Part shown: one piece after another, positions 51,536-60,654 of the stretch | Numbering within the stretch: the stretch's first letter is position 1 | How the letters are laid out: each line of letters opens with the position of its first letter | NCBI GenBank assembly: GCA_027694045.1 | Contig: JAQEWB010000003.1 | Coordinates: forward strand, 331,534 to 395,533 | Reading direction: 5' to 3' | Length of the DNA: 64,000 nt | Source: Bacillaceae bacterium OF18-1A | GTDB taxonomy: Bacteria; Bacillota; Bacilli; Bacillales; Bacillaceae_G | The notes under the pieces: model-generated | Database searches by the model: none | The model's input: the letters and a program-made list of their open reading frames with translations, nothing else | Told to the model about the DNA's origin: nothing | Made by a program: the position numbers and the translations under genes

Positions 51536-53351
51536 TTTATACATTGGGATTGTTAGTATCATTTTATTTCTCTTAATAATAGCTATACTTATGTATCGAA
51601 CAGAGAATTTTTATCAAAAGTTCTCTGTTCCTAAAGCTAAAGGCACAACTGCTGTTAAAACACTCACAGCGAAAGATACAACCGAAAACGGAAATAAAAT
51701 GCAGTTATATGTTTTAAAAACAGATGATAATTTAGGAACCCAAGTCGAGTTTAATATAAAAAAGGCAATGGATTACGCACATCTACACTATAAAGATATT
51801 ACAGCTAGTGAAATTAAGAATCTCCCTCCCTCCCCTTATACAGGCATTATTATTACGGGTGAAAGAATGGACCAACTTCCACAAGCTGATATGCAAAATT
51901 TTGTACAGATGGGTGGAAAAATTGTTATTGCCAATCGACTCGATTCAGATCCTTCTTGGAACGCTCTGTTTGGTATTACAAAGAAAGAAGGTTTCAAAGA
52001 TGCCAAAGGAATAACTTTTGAAGAGGTTTTATTTCCTGGTTATCCAGATCTCCCAAGTTCTTCTACATTATTTACTCATAGCTCAATGAATATTACGTTA
52101 GATGAAAATACAACGACTCCTTGGATTACAGCGGAAGATACCCCTATTCTCTGGACCAATGACTACGGTGACGGAAAAATCTTGTATTGGAATACAACTG
52201 CATTGAACGCTAAATTAGGCCGTGGCATGTTCGTTCAATCACTGGGGACCATTTTCCCTGCTTTTGCTACAGCGCAAGTTGGAGCAGAGATTATGTATAT
52301 CGATGACTTCCCCTCTCCGATTCCGAGCGGAGAATTAAAAAATTTAACGACAGAAAAAATCTCTGTTGAAGAGTTTTACAAAAAACATTGGTGGAAAAAT
52401 ATGAAAGATATCTCTGATGAATTTCATATTAAATATACAGGTGTCGCAATTGGAACGTATCAAAATAAAGTAAATCCACCTTTTGAAGATTTTGCAAATA
52501 AAAATAGAAACACTTATTTATTATTCGGTAGGGAGTTATTAACTCATGGCGGAGAAATTGGAATTCACGGCTATAATCATCAACCTTTGTTATTACCACC
52601 AGATCCGGTGGACAAATCGCTTGAATATATTCCTTGGAATTCAAAAGAGGATATGGAGCAATCTTTAGATGCCCTACAGAAACTCGTGTATAATTTCTTT
52701 CCAAATGAGAAGTTAAAAACCTATGTACCACCATCTAACATTATAAACACAACTGGATTAAGTGCATTAAACGACGCCGTTCCAACTTTAGAAACAGTTG
52801 CTTCGCTATATGTAGGAAGTAAAAGTAATGGTAGTTTAATTCAAGAATTCGGACCAGATATACAAAACAAAAACATTTACCACTTCCCGCGTATTACAAG
52901 TGGATATGCTATTACGAGTGAAGAACAATTTATATTAGCTGACGTTACCGCAAATTTAGGGGTTATATCACACTTTGTCCATCCAGATGATATTCTTGAT
53001 GAAAAACGCTCCGGTAACTTAACTTGGGAAGAATTATTTAAAGCTTATAAAACGACGATTAAAGAAATACGCGAAAGATATCCTTATATAAAAAGTATGA
53101 CTCAAAGTGAAGCAACTGCTTCTATGAAAATATATCAAACTGGTGACCTAAATGTCTCTTATGAAGATGATGCGATCCATATTGCATATGAAGGCTTGCC
53201 AAACCATACTTCAACAATTATACGTGTAGAAGAAGGAAAGAAAATACAAACAGGTTCTTTCTCTTACGGTACAGTTACAAAGCTTGATCCCCAAATTTAT
53301 AGCGTTACGTTAACAAAACCTAGTGCTACAATTCCAATTAAAGGAGCATAA
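51519..53351 (+). CDS. pelA: PelA-type deacetylase (deacetylase-only form)
   Basis: The 610-residue protein has an N-terminal signal anchor (about 5-25) and a large outer region. A Rossmann-like module (about 60-250) leads to a CE4-like deacetylase domain: EIMYIDDFPSPIP with Asp262 and Asp263, EIGIHGYNHQP with His350 and His354, and GVISHFVHPDD with His485 and His488. These fit the metal-binding and catalytic residues of polysaccharide deacetylases. The hydrolase domain of Gram-negative PelA is absent; a separate GH114 gene lies divergently upstream. It should deacetylate Pel as it leaves the cell. Start is TTG, 8 bases after GGAGG, overlapping pelE. Confidence 0.88.
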   Translation: MKKGINLYIGIVSIILFLLIIAILMYRTENFYQKFSVPKAKGTTAVKTLTAKDTTENGNKMQLYVLKTDDNLGTQVEFNIKKAMDYAHLHYKDITASEIKNLPPSPYTGIIITGERMDQLPQADMQNFVQMGGKIVIANRLDSDPSWNALFGITKKEGFKDAKGITFEEVLFPGYPDLPSSSTLFTHSSMNITLDENTTTPWITAEDTPILWTNDYGDGKILYWNTTALNAKLGRGMFVQSLGTIFPAFATAQVGAEIMYIDDFPSPIPSGELKNLTTEKISVEEFYKKHWWKNMKDISDEFHIKYTGVAIGTYQNKVNPPFEDFANKNRNTYLLFGRELLTHGGEIGIHGYNHQPLLLPPDPVDKSLEYIPWNSKEDMEQSLDALQKLVYNFFPNEKLKTYVPPSNIINTTGLSALNDAVPTLETVASLYVGSKSNGSLIQEFGPDIQNKNIYHFPRITSGYAITSEEQFILADVTANLGVISHFVHPDDILDEKRSGNLTWEELFKAYKTTIKEIRERYPYIKSMTQSEATASMKIYQTGDLNVSYEDDAIHIAYEGLPNHTSTIIRVEEGKKIQTGSFSYGTVTKLDPQIYSVTLTKPSATIPIKGA

Positions 53352-53354
53352 CAG

Positions 53355-54776
53355 ATGAGAATAGGTTTGGTCGTTGAGGGCAGCTATCCCTTTGTAAGCG
53401 GAGGGGTAGCAAGCTGGGTTCAAATGATTATCCAGCAGTTTAAAGAACATGAATTTACGATTTTCGCGATAGTTCCTCAAATGAAAACAGAAGAGGAGTA
53501 TCAATACGAAATTCCAGATAATGTAAAGGATATCATTCTAATTCCTTTACAATCAGAAAACGAAGCAAAGCATGTAAAAACTAATTTAACTGAACAAGAA
53601 GTACAGATACTTCAAAAATGGTTTACATTTCAAGCGAATGATACAGAAGCATTGCAAATATTAGGGAACAAACAAAAACTAGGAACACTTCACTCTTTCT
53701 TCGAAAGCCATGAATTTTATGAAATTGTTAAAGAAAGTTATTGGTATGAAGAAAGTAGCGGCTCCTTCTTAAATTACTTTTGGATGTGGAGATCTATGTT
53801 CACACCAATCATTCAAATTTTGCAAATTGATTTCCCAGAACTAGACCTTATCCATTCTGTATCTACAGGGTATGGTGGACTGCTTGGTGCTGCAATTGGT
53901 GCCAAGTCTGACATACCCTTTATCCTAACTGAACATGGTATTTATTCTCGCGAGCGTGAAGAAGAAATACTCCAATCGACTTGGATACCAATTGAATACA
54001 AAAAAAGATGGGTTTCTTTCTTTCATCATTTGTCTCACCAAGCGTATGAACAAGCCACTGATGTAATTACGTTGTTTGGTCGAAATAGTATGTATCAAAA
54101 GGAATTAGGTGCTCCAGCTCACAAATTACAAATTGTCCCAAACGGCGTTACTTTATCAGGCTATAAAGGACTACGTAAACCAAAATATAATTCGGATAAA
54201 CTTATTATTTCCGCCATTATACGAGTTGTGCCTATTAAAGATGTAAAAACGATGATTTATGCAGCTAAATTATTATTGGAAAAAGATATTCCATTTATAT
54301 TTTACTTACTCGGTCCTGATACAGAAGAACCGGAATATGCGGGGGAATGCCGTGATTTAATTCAGCAACTAGGATTGCAAGATCATGTAATAATGACTGG
54401 CAGAGTAAATATTAAAGATTACTTAAAACAAACCGATATTCTCGTATTAACAAGTATATCTGAAGGACAACCGCTCGCTATGTTAGAGGGTATGGCAGCA
54501 GGATTACCATGGGTAGTTACAGATGTTGGTTCTTGTAAGGAATTGATTTATGGACAAGACGGAGACCCTTATGGCCAATGTGGATTTGTTGTACCGCCTG
54601 TATCTCCTGAACAGGTTGCCATGCATTTAGAGTGGTATTATCGCCACCCAGAATCCATTCATCAATTTGGAGATAACGGACGCAATCGTATTGAAGCATA
54701 CTATCAATTGTCAGGTGTCGTTGCTAGTTATCGTAAGCTTTATTTAGAAAGGGGTACGAAAACATGGCAGGCATAG
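53355..54776 (+). CDS. pelF: PelF-type GT4 glycosyltransferase
   Basis: The 473-residue soluble enzyme has the PelF opening MRIGLVVEGSYPFVSGGVAS with the glycine loop, IHSVSTGYGGLLGAAIGA and LTEHGIYSREREEEI near residue 195. The donor half has SAIIRVVPIKDVKTMIYAA and the two-Glu motif TSISEGQPLAMLEGMAAGLP near 370. PelF polymerises N-acetylhexosamine from UDP sugars into Pel. The gene is 3 bases after pelA and overlaps pelG by 13 bases. Length is close to P. aeruginosa PelF. GalE nearby could supply the UDP-GalNAc. Confidence 0.92.
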   Translation: MRIGLVVEGSYPFVSGGVASWVQMIIQQFKEHEFTIFAIVPQMKTEEEYQYEIPDNVKDIILIPLQSENEAKHVKTNLTEQEVQILQKWFTFQANDTEALQILGNKQKLGTLHSFFESHEFYEIVKESYWYEESSGSFLNYFWMWRSMFTPIIQILQIDFPELDLIHSVSTGYGGLLGAAIGAKSDIPFILTEHGIYSREREEEILQSTWIPIEYKKRWVSFFHHLSHQAYEQATDVITLFGRNSMYQKELGAPAHKLQIVPNGVTLSGYKGLRKPKYNSDKLIISAIIRVVPIKDVKTMIYAAKLLLEKDIPFIFYLLGPDTEEPEYAGECRDLIQQLGLQDHVIMTGRVNIKDYLKQTDILVLTSISEGQPLAMLEGMAAGLPWVVTDVGSCKELIYGQDGDPYGQCGFVVPPVSPEQVAMHLEWYYRHPESIHQFGDNGRNRIEAYYQLSGVVASYRKLYLERGTKTWQA

Positions 54777-56218
54777 GGTTTCGTTTGCAAAAACTATTCC
54801 AAGAAGATTACTATTCTTCTAGAATAAAAGCGTACGGATTTTCATTATTTGTTACAGCTGGTCCTTGGTTAGTTGTTATTTTAGCAGTAACAGCTATTCG
54901 GTATATTTTAAGTTTGTTCCATTCCATTTCAATTGAAGAACAACGTCTTTTTACAATCTCAATTTCATACTGCTTTATTTTTTCTCAAATCATATATGGT
55001 GCCTTACAGCTCATCGTAACTAGGTATGTAGCTGATCTTTTATATGAGCAAAAAGCTGATAAAGTGTTTTCTTCATTTTTAGGAATGACGAAAATTACGC
55101 TTTTTTTAGCTATTATTTTATGGCTTTTGTTTGCGTTTTTCACACCATTAGCTTTGTATTATAAAATTGTCATGCTGTTTTTATTTTTATCGTTAAATAT
55201 CATTTGGATTCAATCGATTTATTTAACAGCGGCTAAAGATTATCAGTCAATTGCCCTTGCATTTTTAATTGGTTCCATCTTTTCCTTATCTGGCATTGCA
55301 CTTATTGCCTACTGGCATCCAACACTTGGTCTAGAACATGGATTTGCTCTATTACTTTTAATTGCTTTTACCATCGGGACTTTCATTACGTTAGTATGGT
55401 TAAGCATAGTTATTGTGCGAATGTTTCCAAATAGTGATGCTACTGAGCAATTTACTTTTATTTCTTATTTAGATAAATATCCAGAACTATTTTGGTCCAG
55501 CCTATTTTACAATATTGGCATTTGGGTATGCAATTTTGTGATTTGGTTCGGTGAAGGACGCGGAAATATTGAAAATACATTTATTTATCACCAAATTTAT
55601 GATACTTCTGTTTTCTGGGCTTATTTAAGCATTATTCCGACATATATTTTCTTCGTAGTATCTATTGAAACAAGATTTTATGAAAGATATAAAAAATTCT
55701 TCGGTTCAGTAAATAATGGGGCAACATTAAATACAATTTTACAGTTAAAAGATTCGATGAATTTTGTCTTAAAACAAGAAATGGAACGAATACTTCGTAA
55801 TCAAGGTATTTTTTCTTTACTTATTATTTTTATAATATGGATGTTCAGTTCTCAATCTGGGAACGTAACACTTGAATACTCTATTTTACAGCTAACTATA
55901 ATTGGTGCTTATGCAAATGGAATGGTGCTCGTTATTACGTTACTTCTTTTATATTTTGAAGATCGTAAAGGTGCTTTTCGAACATCAGCCATTTTCTTCT
56001 TTGCCAACTTATTATTAAGTCTTGTACTACTTCCATTTGGATTTAACGGTTATGGTATTAGTTTTGCAGTTGGATCTTCCATTACATTTTTATATGCCAT
56101 TTTCAGGCTGTTTACTTATATTAAAAACATTGATTATTATACATTTTGCCAATCAAACGTTCCTGTAAAACAACGAAAATTCTTTACTAAATTAGCTAAT
56201 AAACTGAATGGAAAATAA
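54764..56218 (+). CDS. pelG: PelG-type membrane protein (Pel export)
   Basis: The 484-residue polytopic protein has 12 helices and belongs to the MOP flippase superfamily. It opens MAGIGFRLQKLFQEDYYSSR, typical for PelG, and has WSSLFYNIGIWVCNFVIWFG near residue 245 and SVFWAYLSIIPTYIFFVVSI near 283. PelG forms the membrane channel for Pel with PelD and PelE. It is the last gene of the operon. Its TAA stop is embedded in the ATAAA end of a bcr1 element. Confidence 0.9.
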   Translation: MAGIGFRLQKLFQEDYYSSRIKAYGFSLFVTAGPWLVVILAVTAIRYILSLFHSISIEEQRLFTISISYCFIFSQIIYGALQLIVTRYVADLLYEQKADKVFSSFLGMTKITLFLAIILWLLFAFFTPLALYYKIVMLFLFLSLNIIWIQSIYLTAAKDYQSIALAFLIGSIFSLSGIALIAYWHPTLGLEHGFALLLLIAFTIGTFITLVWLSIVIVRMFPNSDATEQFTFISYLDKYPELFWSSLFYNIGIWVCNFVIWFGEGRGNIENTFIYHQIYDTSVFWAYLSIIPTYIFFVVSIETRFYERYKKFFGSVNNGATLNTILQLKDSMNFVLKQEMERILRNQGIFSLLIIFIIWMFSSQSGNVTLEYSILQLTIIGAYANGMVLVITLLLLYFEDRKGAFRTSAIFFFANLLLSLVLLPFGFNGYGISFAVGSSITFLYAIFRLFTYIKNIDYYTFCQSNVPVKQRKFFTKLANKLNGK

Positions 56219-56346
56219 AATGAAACTTTAATCAGTCGGTTTTTCTTCATTTCCCACTGATTATTAGTTGAACCAATCAGGATTTTACGGGCAGTTTCTC
56301 CCCCACCTAACTTCTTTACCTTCACTGAATTTTGAGGCGGGATAAA
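56215..56346 (-). repeat. bcr1 repeat, 132-bp copy after pelG
   Basis: On the minus strand it runs TTTATCCCGC CTCAAAATTCAG, AGGTGGGGG, CTGCCCGTAAAATCCTGATTGG, AACTAATAATCAGTGGG and CTGATTAAAGTTTCATTTTAT. ATAAA flanks it on both sides of the plus strand (56215-56219 and 56342-56346). About 25 bases of the left end are missing. The 56215-56219 ATAAA contains the pelG stop codon. Confidence 0.85.
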
Positions 56347-56386
56347 TAAAAAATGACCTATTGCTTCTGCAAAGGTCATTTTTTAT
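56346..56386. terminator. Bidirectional terminator between pelG and galE
   Basis: AAAAAATGACCT (56348-56359) pairs with AGGTCATTTTTT (56373-56384), with an inner TTGC/GCAA stem. The bcr1 element separates it from pelG. Confidence 0.8.
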
Positions 56387-56393
56387 TTACTTA

Positions 56394-57410
56394 TTAAACT
56401 TCTAGATAGCCATTTTTATTATTTGATTGCCATCTCCAGGAATCCGCGCACATTTCTTCTAATCCACGCTTTGCTTCCCATCCTAATTCACGCTTCGCTT
56501 TCGATGCATCAGCAAAACATACTGCTACATCACCAGGGCGACGCTCTGTAATTTTGTAAGGAACATTCTTTCCTGAAACCTTTTCAAACGCTTCAACCAT
56601 CTCTAACACACTATAACCAGTGCCTGTACCAAGGTTATAAGCATCTATTCCCGTTGTATTCAGTACTTTCTCAAGTGCTTTTACGTGACCATTTGCTAAG
56701 TCTACAACGTGAATGTAATCACGGACGCCTGTTCCATCTTTTGTTGGATAGTCATCCCCAAATACACTTAATTCCTCCAGTTTACCTACTGCTACTTGTG
56801 TTACGTACGGCATTAAGTTATTTGGAATGCCATTTGGGTCTTCCCCGATACGTCCACTTTCATGTGCACCAAATGGGTTGAAATAGCGAAGTAATGCGAT
56901 ACTCCATCCTGCATCTGCAAACGCCACGTCACGCATAATTTGTTCAATCATTAATTTCGTTTGGCCGTACGGATTTGTTGCACTTAACGGAAACTCCTCC
57001 GTAATCGGTGATGTTTCCGGAATACCATATACCGTTGCAGATGAACTGAAGATCATCTTCTTCACATCATGCTTCTGCATCACTTCACATAACACTAATG
57101 TGCTTGTAATGTTGTTATGATAATACGTTAATGGAATGGCCACTGACTCTCCTACAGCTTTAAACCCTGCAAAATGAATGACAGCTTCGATTGTATTTTC
57201 TTCAAAAATCGTATCAAGTGCTTCGCGATTTAAAACGTCTTCTTTATAGAACTTAAATTGTTTTCCTGTTATCTCTTTCACTCGATTTATCGATTCCACC
57301 GAGCTATTCGAAAGATTATCCACTACTATAATTTCGTAACCATTATTCAGTAATTCTACGCATGTATGACTACCAATATATCCTGCTCCACCTGTTACAA
57401 GTATTGCCAT
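56394..57410 (-). CDS. galE: UDP-glucose/UDP-GlcNAc 4-epimerase
   Basis: The 338-residue SDR enzyme interconverts UDP-Glc/UDP-Gal and often UDP-GlcNAc/UDP-GalNAc. It has [20 protein letters not shown] (GxxGxxG), FSSSATVYG near residue 122 with the catalytic Ser, YGQTKLM near 148 with Tyr and Lys, and [22 protein letters not shown] at 57410 follows GGAGG by 9 bases; the open frame extends 17 codons upstream without a site. Lying next to pelG on the opposite strand, it may supply UDP-GalNAc for Pel, besides its usual metabolic role. Which sugars it accepts cannot be read safely. Confidence 0.92.
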   Translation of the reverse strand: MAILVTGGAGYIGSHTCVELLNNGYEIIVVDNLSNSSVESINRVKEITGKQFKFYKEDVLNREALDTIFEENTIEAVIHFAGFKAVGESVAIPLTYYHNNITSTLVLCEVMQKHDVKKMIFSSSATVYGIPETSPITEEFPLSATNPYGQTKLMIEQIMRDVAFADAGWSIALLRYFNPFGAHESGRIGEDPNGIPNNLMPYVTQVAVGKLEELSVFGDDYPTKDGTGVRDYIHVVDLANGHVKALEKVLNTTGIDAYNLGTGTGYSVLEMVEAFEKVSGKNVPYKITERRPGDVAVCFADASKAKRELGWEAKRGLEEMCADSWRWQSNNKNGYLEV

Positions 57411-57553
57411 AATTATAGTCCTCCATATTTCATTCATTATAAACTTCTCAAAGTATATCACATATTTCTGATGATATGTTTATTATGCGAACACAGAAAC
57501 TTACATTTTATCCCATACCTATTTTGTACAATAAATGATTGTACTTAAGCAAT

Positions 57554-57592
57554 CCAAAACAGCCATATAACAAATGTCACATGGCTGTTTTC
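57554..57592 (-). terminator. Terminator of the hemolysin III gene
   Basis: AAAACAGCCAT (57556-57566) pairs with ATGGCTGTTTT (57581-57591), right at the gene's stop codon. Confidence 0.8.
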
Positions 57593-57593
57593 A

Positions 57594-58241
57594 TTAAATT
57601 ACATAACAATATACACTTAGAAAATGTGCAAGACTACCTAGCAACACAAAAATATGAAAGATTTCATGATGTCCCATATATTTAAACTCTAACCATTTTG
57701 GCTTTGCACCATATATAAATCCACCAATTGTATAAAAGATACCTCCAAGCAATAAGAATACGATACCTCCTATGCTTAAAGTCTCAACTAATGGTGCAAA
57801 AAATAGAACAATTAACCAACCCATCGCAATATAAATTGCTGTCGATAACCATCTCGGACAATTAAACCAAAACATTTTAAAAATAATGCCACAAATGGCA
57901 GTTGCATAAACTAAGCAAAATAATAACAAACCATTTGCAGAATGTAATGTAATTAAGCAAAAGGGTGCATATGTACCTGCAATTAATAAAAAAATCATAG
58001 AATGATCTAACTTCCTAAAGAAATAAATAACACGTTCACTGGCTACAACACTATGATACATAGCTGATGCAGTATAAAGAACCATCATTCCAATACCAAA
58101 TAAAATGACAGCTGTAATTGCAGCAAATGATGGCATCTTAATAGAAACCTTCACAAGCATGGCTAACAATGCAATAAATGATAATACAGCTCCGCCCAAG
58201 TGAGTAAATGCATTAACCGGTTCTCTTACATAAGAATTCAA
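57594..58241 (-). CDS. Hemolysin III/PAQR family membrane protein
   Basis: The 215-residue protein has seven helices. NSYVREPVNAFTHLGGAVLSF at the start, SAMYHSVVASERVIYFFRKLDHSMIFLLIAGTY around residue 70 (quoted here as family landmarks S-x3-H, D-H-S) and the C-terminal YMGHHEIFHIFVLLGSLAHF carry the Ser, Asp and three His that bind zinc in PAQR/HlyIII proteins. The role may be membrane-lipid homeostasis rather than hemolysis. TTG at 58241 lies 8 bases after AGGGG; an ATG five codons earlier has no site. A perfect 16-bp inverted repeat lies directly upstream. Confidence 0.85.
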   Translation of the reverse strand: MNSYVREPVNAFTHLGGAVLSFIALLAMLVKVSIKMPSFAAITAVILFGIGMMVLYTASAMYHSVVASERVIYFFRKLDHSMIFLLIAGTYAPFCLITLHSANGLLLFCLVYATAICGIIFKMFWFNCPRWLSTAIYIAMGWLIVLFFAPLVETLSIGGIVFLLLGGIFYTIGGFIYGAKPKWLEFKYMGHHEIFHIFVLLGSLAHFLSVYCYVI

Positions 58242-58256
58242 AATAACACCCCTCAT

Positions 58257-58293
58257 ATAATTACATGTAGTTTTAATAACTACATGTAATTAT
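58257..58293. promoter_or_regulatory. Perfect 16-bp inverted repeat, probable operator
   Basis: ATAATTACATGTAGTT (58257-58272) and AACTACATGTAATTAT (58278-58293) are exact reverse complements around a 5-base spacer, each holding the 8-bp palindrome TACATGTA. It sits between the hemolysin III gene and the divergent DUF1836 gene, close to the hemolysin III ribosome site. Confidence 0.75.
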
Positions 58294-58405
58294 ATACACA
58301 TTATTGTTATAGGTCAACATTTACAATTCACGCGTTTCGTAATACCATATTTAAATATATATCAAACATTCAGTTCCACTAAGTTATAAAAGTGAGGGAT
58401 TCTAC

Positions 58406-58966
58406 GTGGAAAATATAAATACATTACTTGAATCATTACATTTAGAAAAAAATATTAAACTTGAGGACATTCCAAATGTCGACCTATATGTAGACCAGGT
58501 TGTCCAACTATTTGAAAATACTTATGCAGATACAACGAGAACCGATGATGAAAAAGTATTAACAAAAACAATGATTAACAATTATGCAAAAGGTAAATTG
58601 TTCATTCCAATCAAAAATAAGAAATACTCAAAAGAACATATGATTTTAATTAGCTTAATTTATCAATTAAAAGGGGCTCTTTCCATTAATGATATAAAAA
58701 GCTCCTTGGAAAATATAAATGATTCCTTATTAAATGACGATACGTTTGAATTAGATACGCTATATAAAGATTATCTTTCTCTTACTAACATCAATGTTGA
58801 TAGCTTTAAACAAGACATAAATAACCGTGTTTCAGAAGTTAACAGCACCTCTTCCTTACAAAATCAAAATTTAGAGAAGTTTTTATTACTAACATCCTTC
58901 GTGACGATGAGCAATATGTATAGACGCTTAGCTGAAAAATTAGTTGATGATTTGAAAGAATCTTAA
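58406..58966 (+). CDS. DUF1836 family protein, probable regulator
   Basis: The 186-residue cytoplasmic protein fits the DUF1836 family, whose N-terminal part (about 20-95) resembles a winged or MerR-like helix-turn-helix. Here KVLTKTMINNYAKGKLFIPI and NKKYSKEHMILISLIYQLKG form the putative DNA-binding core. The rest is helical and acidic. Start is GTG, 7 bases after GAGGG. It is divergent from the hemolysin III gene with a perfect inverted repeat in between, so it may regulate that gene (inference). No biochemical function is known to me. Confidence 0.8.
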   Translation: MENINTLLESLHLEKNIKLEDIPNVDLYVDQVVQLFENTYADTTRTDDEKVLTKTMINNYAKGKLFIPIKNKKYSKEHMILISLIYQLKGALSINDIKSSLENINDSLLNDDTFELDTLYKDYLSLTNINVDSFKQDINNRVSEVNSTSSLQNQNLEKFLLLTSFVTMSNMYRRLAEKLVDDLKES

Positions 58967-59010
58967 ATAAAAAACGACCCACCTCTGTTAAGGTGGATCG
59001 TTTTTTATTT
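58965..59010. terminator. Bidirectional terminator
   Basis: AAATAAAAAACGACCCACCT pairs with AGGTGGATCGTTTTTTATTT with one mismatch, shared by the DUF1836 gene and the convergent dbpA gene. Confidence 0.85.
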
Positions 59011-60450
59011 AATCGCTTCATGAACTTTTAATTGTTTACCCTTTATCGTTGTATTTTTCATAACCTTTAAAACAAGTGGTCCCTTTCCATTTAATATTTC
59101 AACGTACGAAACGTTATCTTGTATTGTAATAATCCCTATATCTTCGGCAGAAACTCCTTTAATTTTAGCAATTGTACCTACGAAATCTACTGCTCTAATT
59201 TTCTTTTTCTTTCCGCCATTAAAGTACAATTTCATAATTCCTTTATTTATATCAGCATTTTTATCTTTCTTTATAATTGGTTTAGCATGTATTTTCTCTT
59301 CAAATACCACTTTTCCTTTCATAACTTCTTCTTTTGAAGGCATATGTCCCTTTGAAATTTCAAATCCAATATACCCCTCAATATCCTCTAAAAATCTATT
59401 CTCATATTGCGTTATAAATGTAATAGCTTTTCCACTATTACCAGCTCGGCCTGTTCTTCCTGTACGGTGTACATAACTTTCTTTTTCTAGTGGGATATCG
59501 TAATTAATAACATGTGTAATATTATCAATATCAATTCCTCTTGCCGCAACATCTGTTGCTACTAAATAACGGAATTTTCCTTTTCTAAAATCATCCATAA
59601 CTTCGAAACGATCTTCTTGTACCATGCCACCATGAATTTTATCACAAGGATAGTTAACTCGTTTTAATTGTCTATATACATGATCTACATTTTCTTGTGT
59701 ACGGCAAAAAATAATACAACTGTCTGGATTTTCAATTGTTGTTATATCTTTAAGAAGTGATAGTTTATCTTCTTCGCCTACTTCAAAAAGTGCATGTTCA
59801 ATCTTATCCGTTGTAATTCCCTTAGCTTTAATTTCAATATGCACCGGTGAATTCATATATGTATGAGATAACTTTTCTACATCTTCCGGAAGTGTTGCTG
59901 AAAATAGCATTGTCATCCTTTTTGTAGGTAATTCATCAATAATCGCCTCTACTTGATCGATAAATCCCATATTTAGCATCTCATCTGCTTCATCAATTAC
60001 TAAGTATCTCAATCGCTCTAAAGAAAGAGTACCTTTTTCGATATGGTCTAGAACACGCCCCGGAGTTCCTACTACAACATGTGTCTTTTGCTTTAACTCT
60101 AATTTTTGACGTGCGAATGGAGATTTTCCATAAATTGCAGCAGCCTTAATTCTTTTAAATCGACCTATATTCGTAATGTCTTCTTTTACCTGCACTGCAA
60201 GCTCTCTCGTTGGTGTTAAAATTAATGCTTGTGGTTTATTCTCTTCCCACTCTACCATTTCACAAAGTGGTATACCGAATGAAGCCGTTTTTCCACTTCC
60301 AGTTTGTGATTTTACGACAAGGTCCTTCTTTTGCAACGCAACTGGAATAACCTCTCCTTGCACTTCTGTTGGATGCTCATATCCTAAACCAGTAAGTGCA
60401 CTTACAATTTCTTTACTTAATTTATAATCAGAAAAACTTTTTTTACTCAT
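59005..60450 (-). CDS. dbpA: DEAD-box RNA helicase DbpA (YxiN)
   Basis: The 481-residue ATP-dependent helicase remodels 23S rRNA during large-subunit assembly. The helicase core (about 1-370) has [19 protein letters not shown] (Q motif), [14 protein letters not shown] (motif I), [30 protein letters not shown] (motif II), LFSATLP (motif III) and [12 protein letters not shown] (motif VI). The C-terminal domain (about 400-481) with [21 protein letters not shown] is the DbpA RNA-binding fold that targets hairpin 92 of 23S rRNA. Length matches B. subtilis YxiN. GAGGTT precedes the ATG; it is a single gene. Confidence 0.95.
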   Translation of the reverse strand: MSKKSFSDYKLSKEIVSALTGLGYEHPTEVQGEVIPVALQKKDLVVKSQTGSGKTASFGIPLCEMVEWEENKPQALILTPTRELAVQVKEDITNIGRFKRIKAAAIYGKSPFARQKLELKQKTHVVVGTPGRVLDHIEKGTLSLERLRYLVIDEADEMLNMGFIDQVEAIIDELPTKRMTMLFSATLPEDVEKLSHTYMNSPVHIEIKAKGITTDKIEHALFEVGEEDKLSLLKDITTIENPDSCIIFCRTQENVDHVYRQLKRVNYPCDKIHGGMVQEDRFEVMDDFRKGKFRYLVATDVAARGIDIDNITHVINYDIPLEKESYVHRTGRTGRAGNSGKAITFITQYENRFLEDIEGYIGFEISKGHMPSKEEVMKGKVVFEEKIHAKPIIKKDKNADINKGIMKLYFNGGKKKKIRAVDFVGTIAKIKGVSAEDIGIITIQDNVSYVEILNGKGPLVLKVMKNTTIKGKQLKVHEAIK

Positions 60451-60555
60451 ATATTAACCTCATTTTATCCTGTATTATTTTCTTCTTTATCTTTTCCCAT
60501 CATTAAATCATCATGTACGTTACTATCACCTTATTCATTATACTTGAAAGCTCGC

Positions 60556-60590
60556 ACAAAAAGGCGAATCATTCAGGATTCACCTTTTTA
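60556..60590 (-). terminator. Terminator of the LprI-type lipoprotein gene
   Basis: AAAAAGGCGAATC (60558-60570) pairs with GATTCACCTTTTT (60577-60589) with one mismatch; A and T runs on both sides. Confidence 0.75.
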
Positions 60591-60654
60591 TATGGAAACT
60601 TTCTATTCCAAAAAAATTTCTAAAAATATTATTTTGCTATAGAAAAAACTTTTA

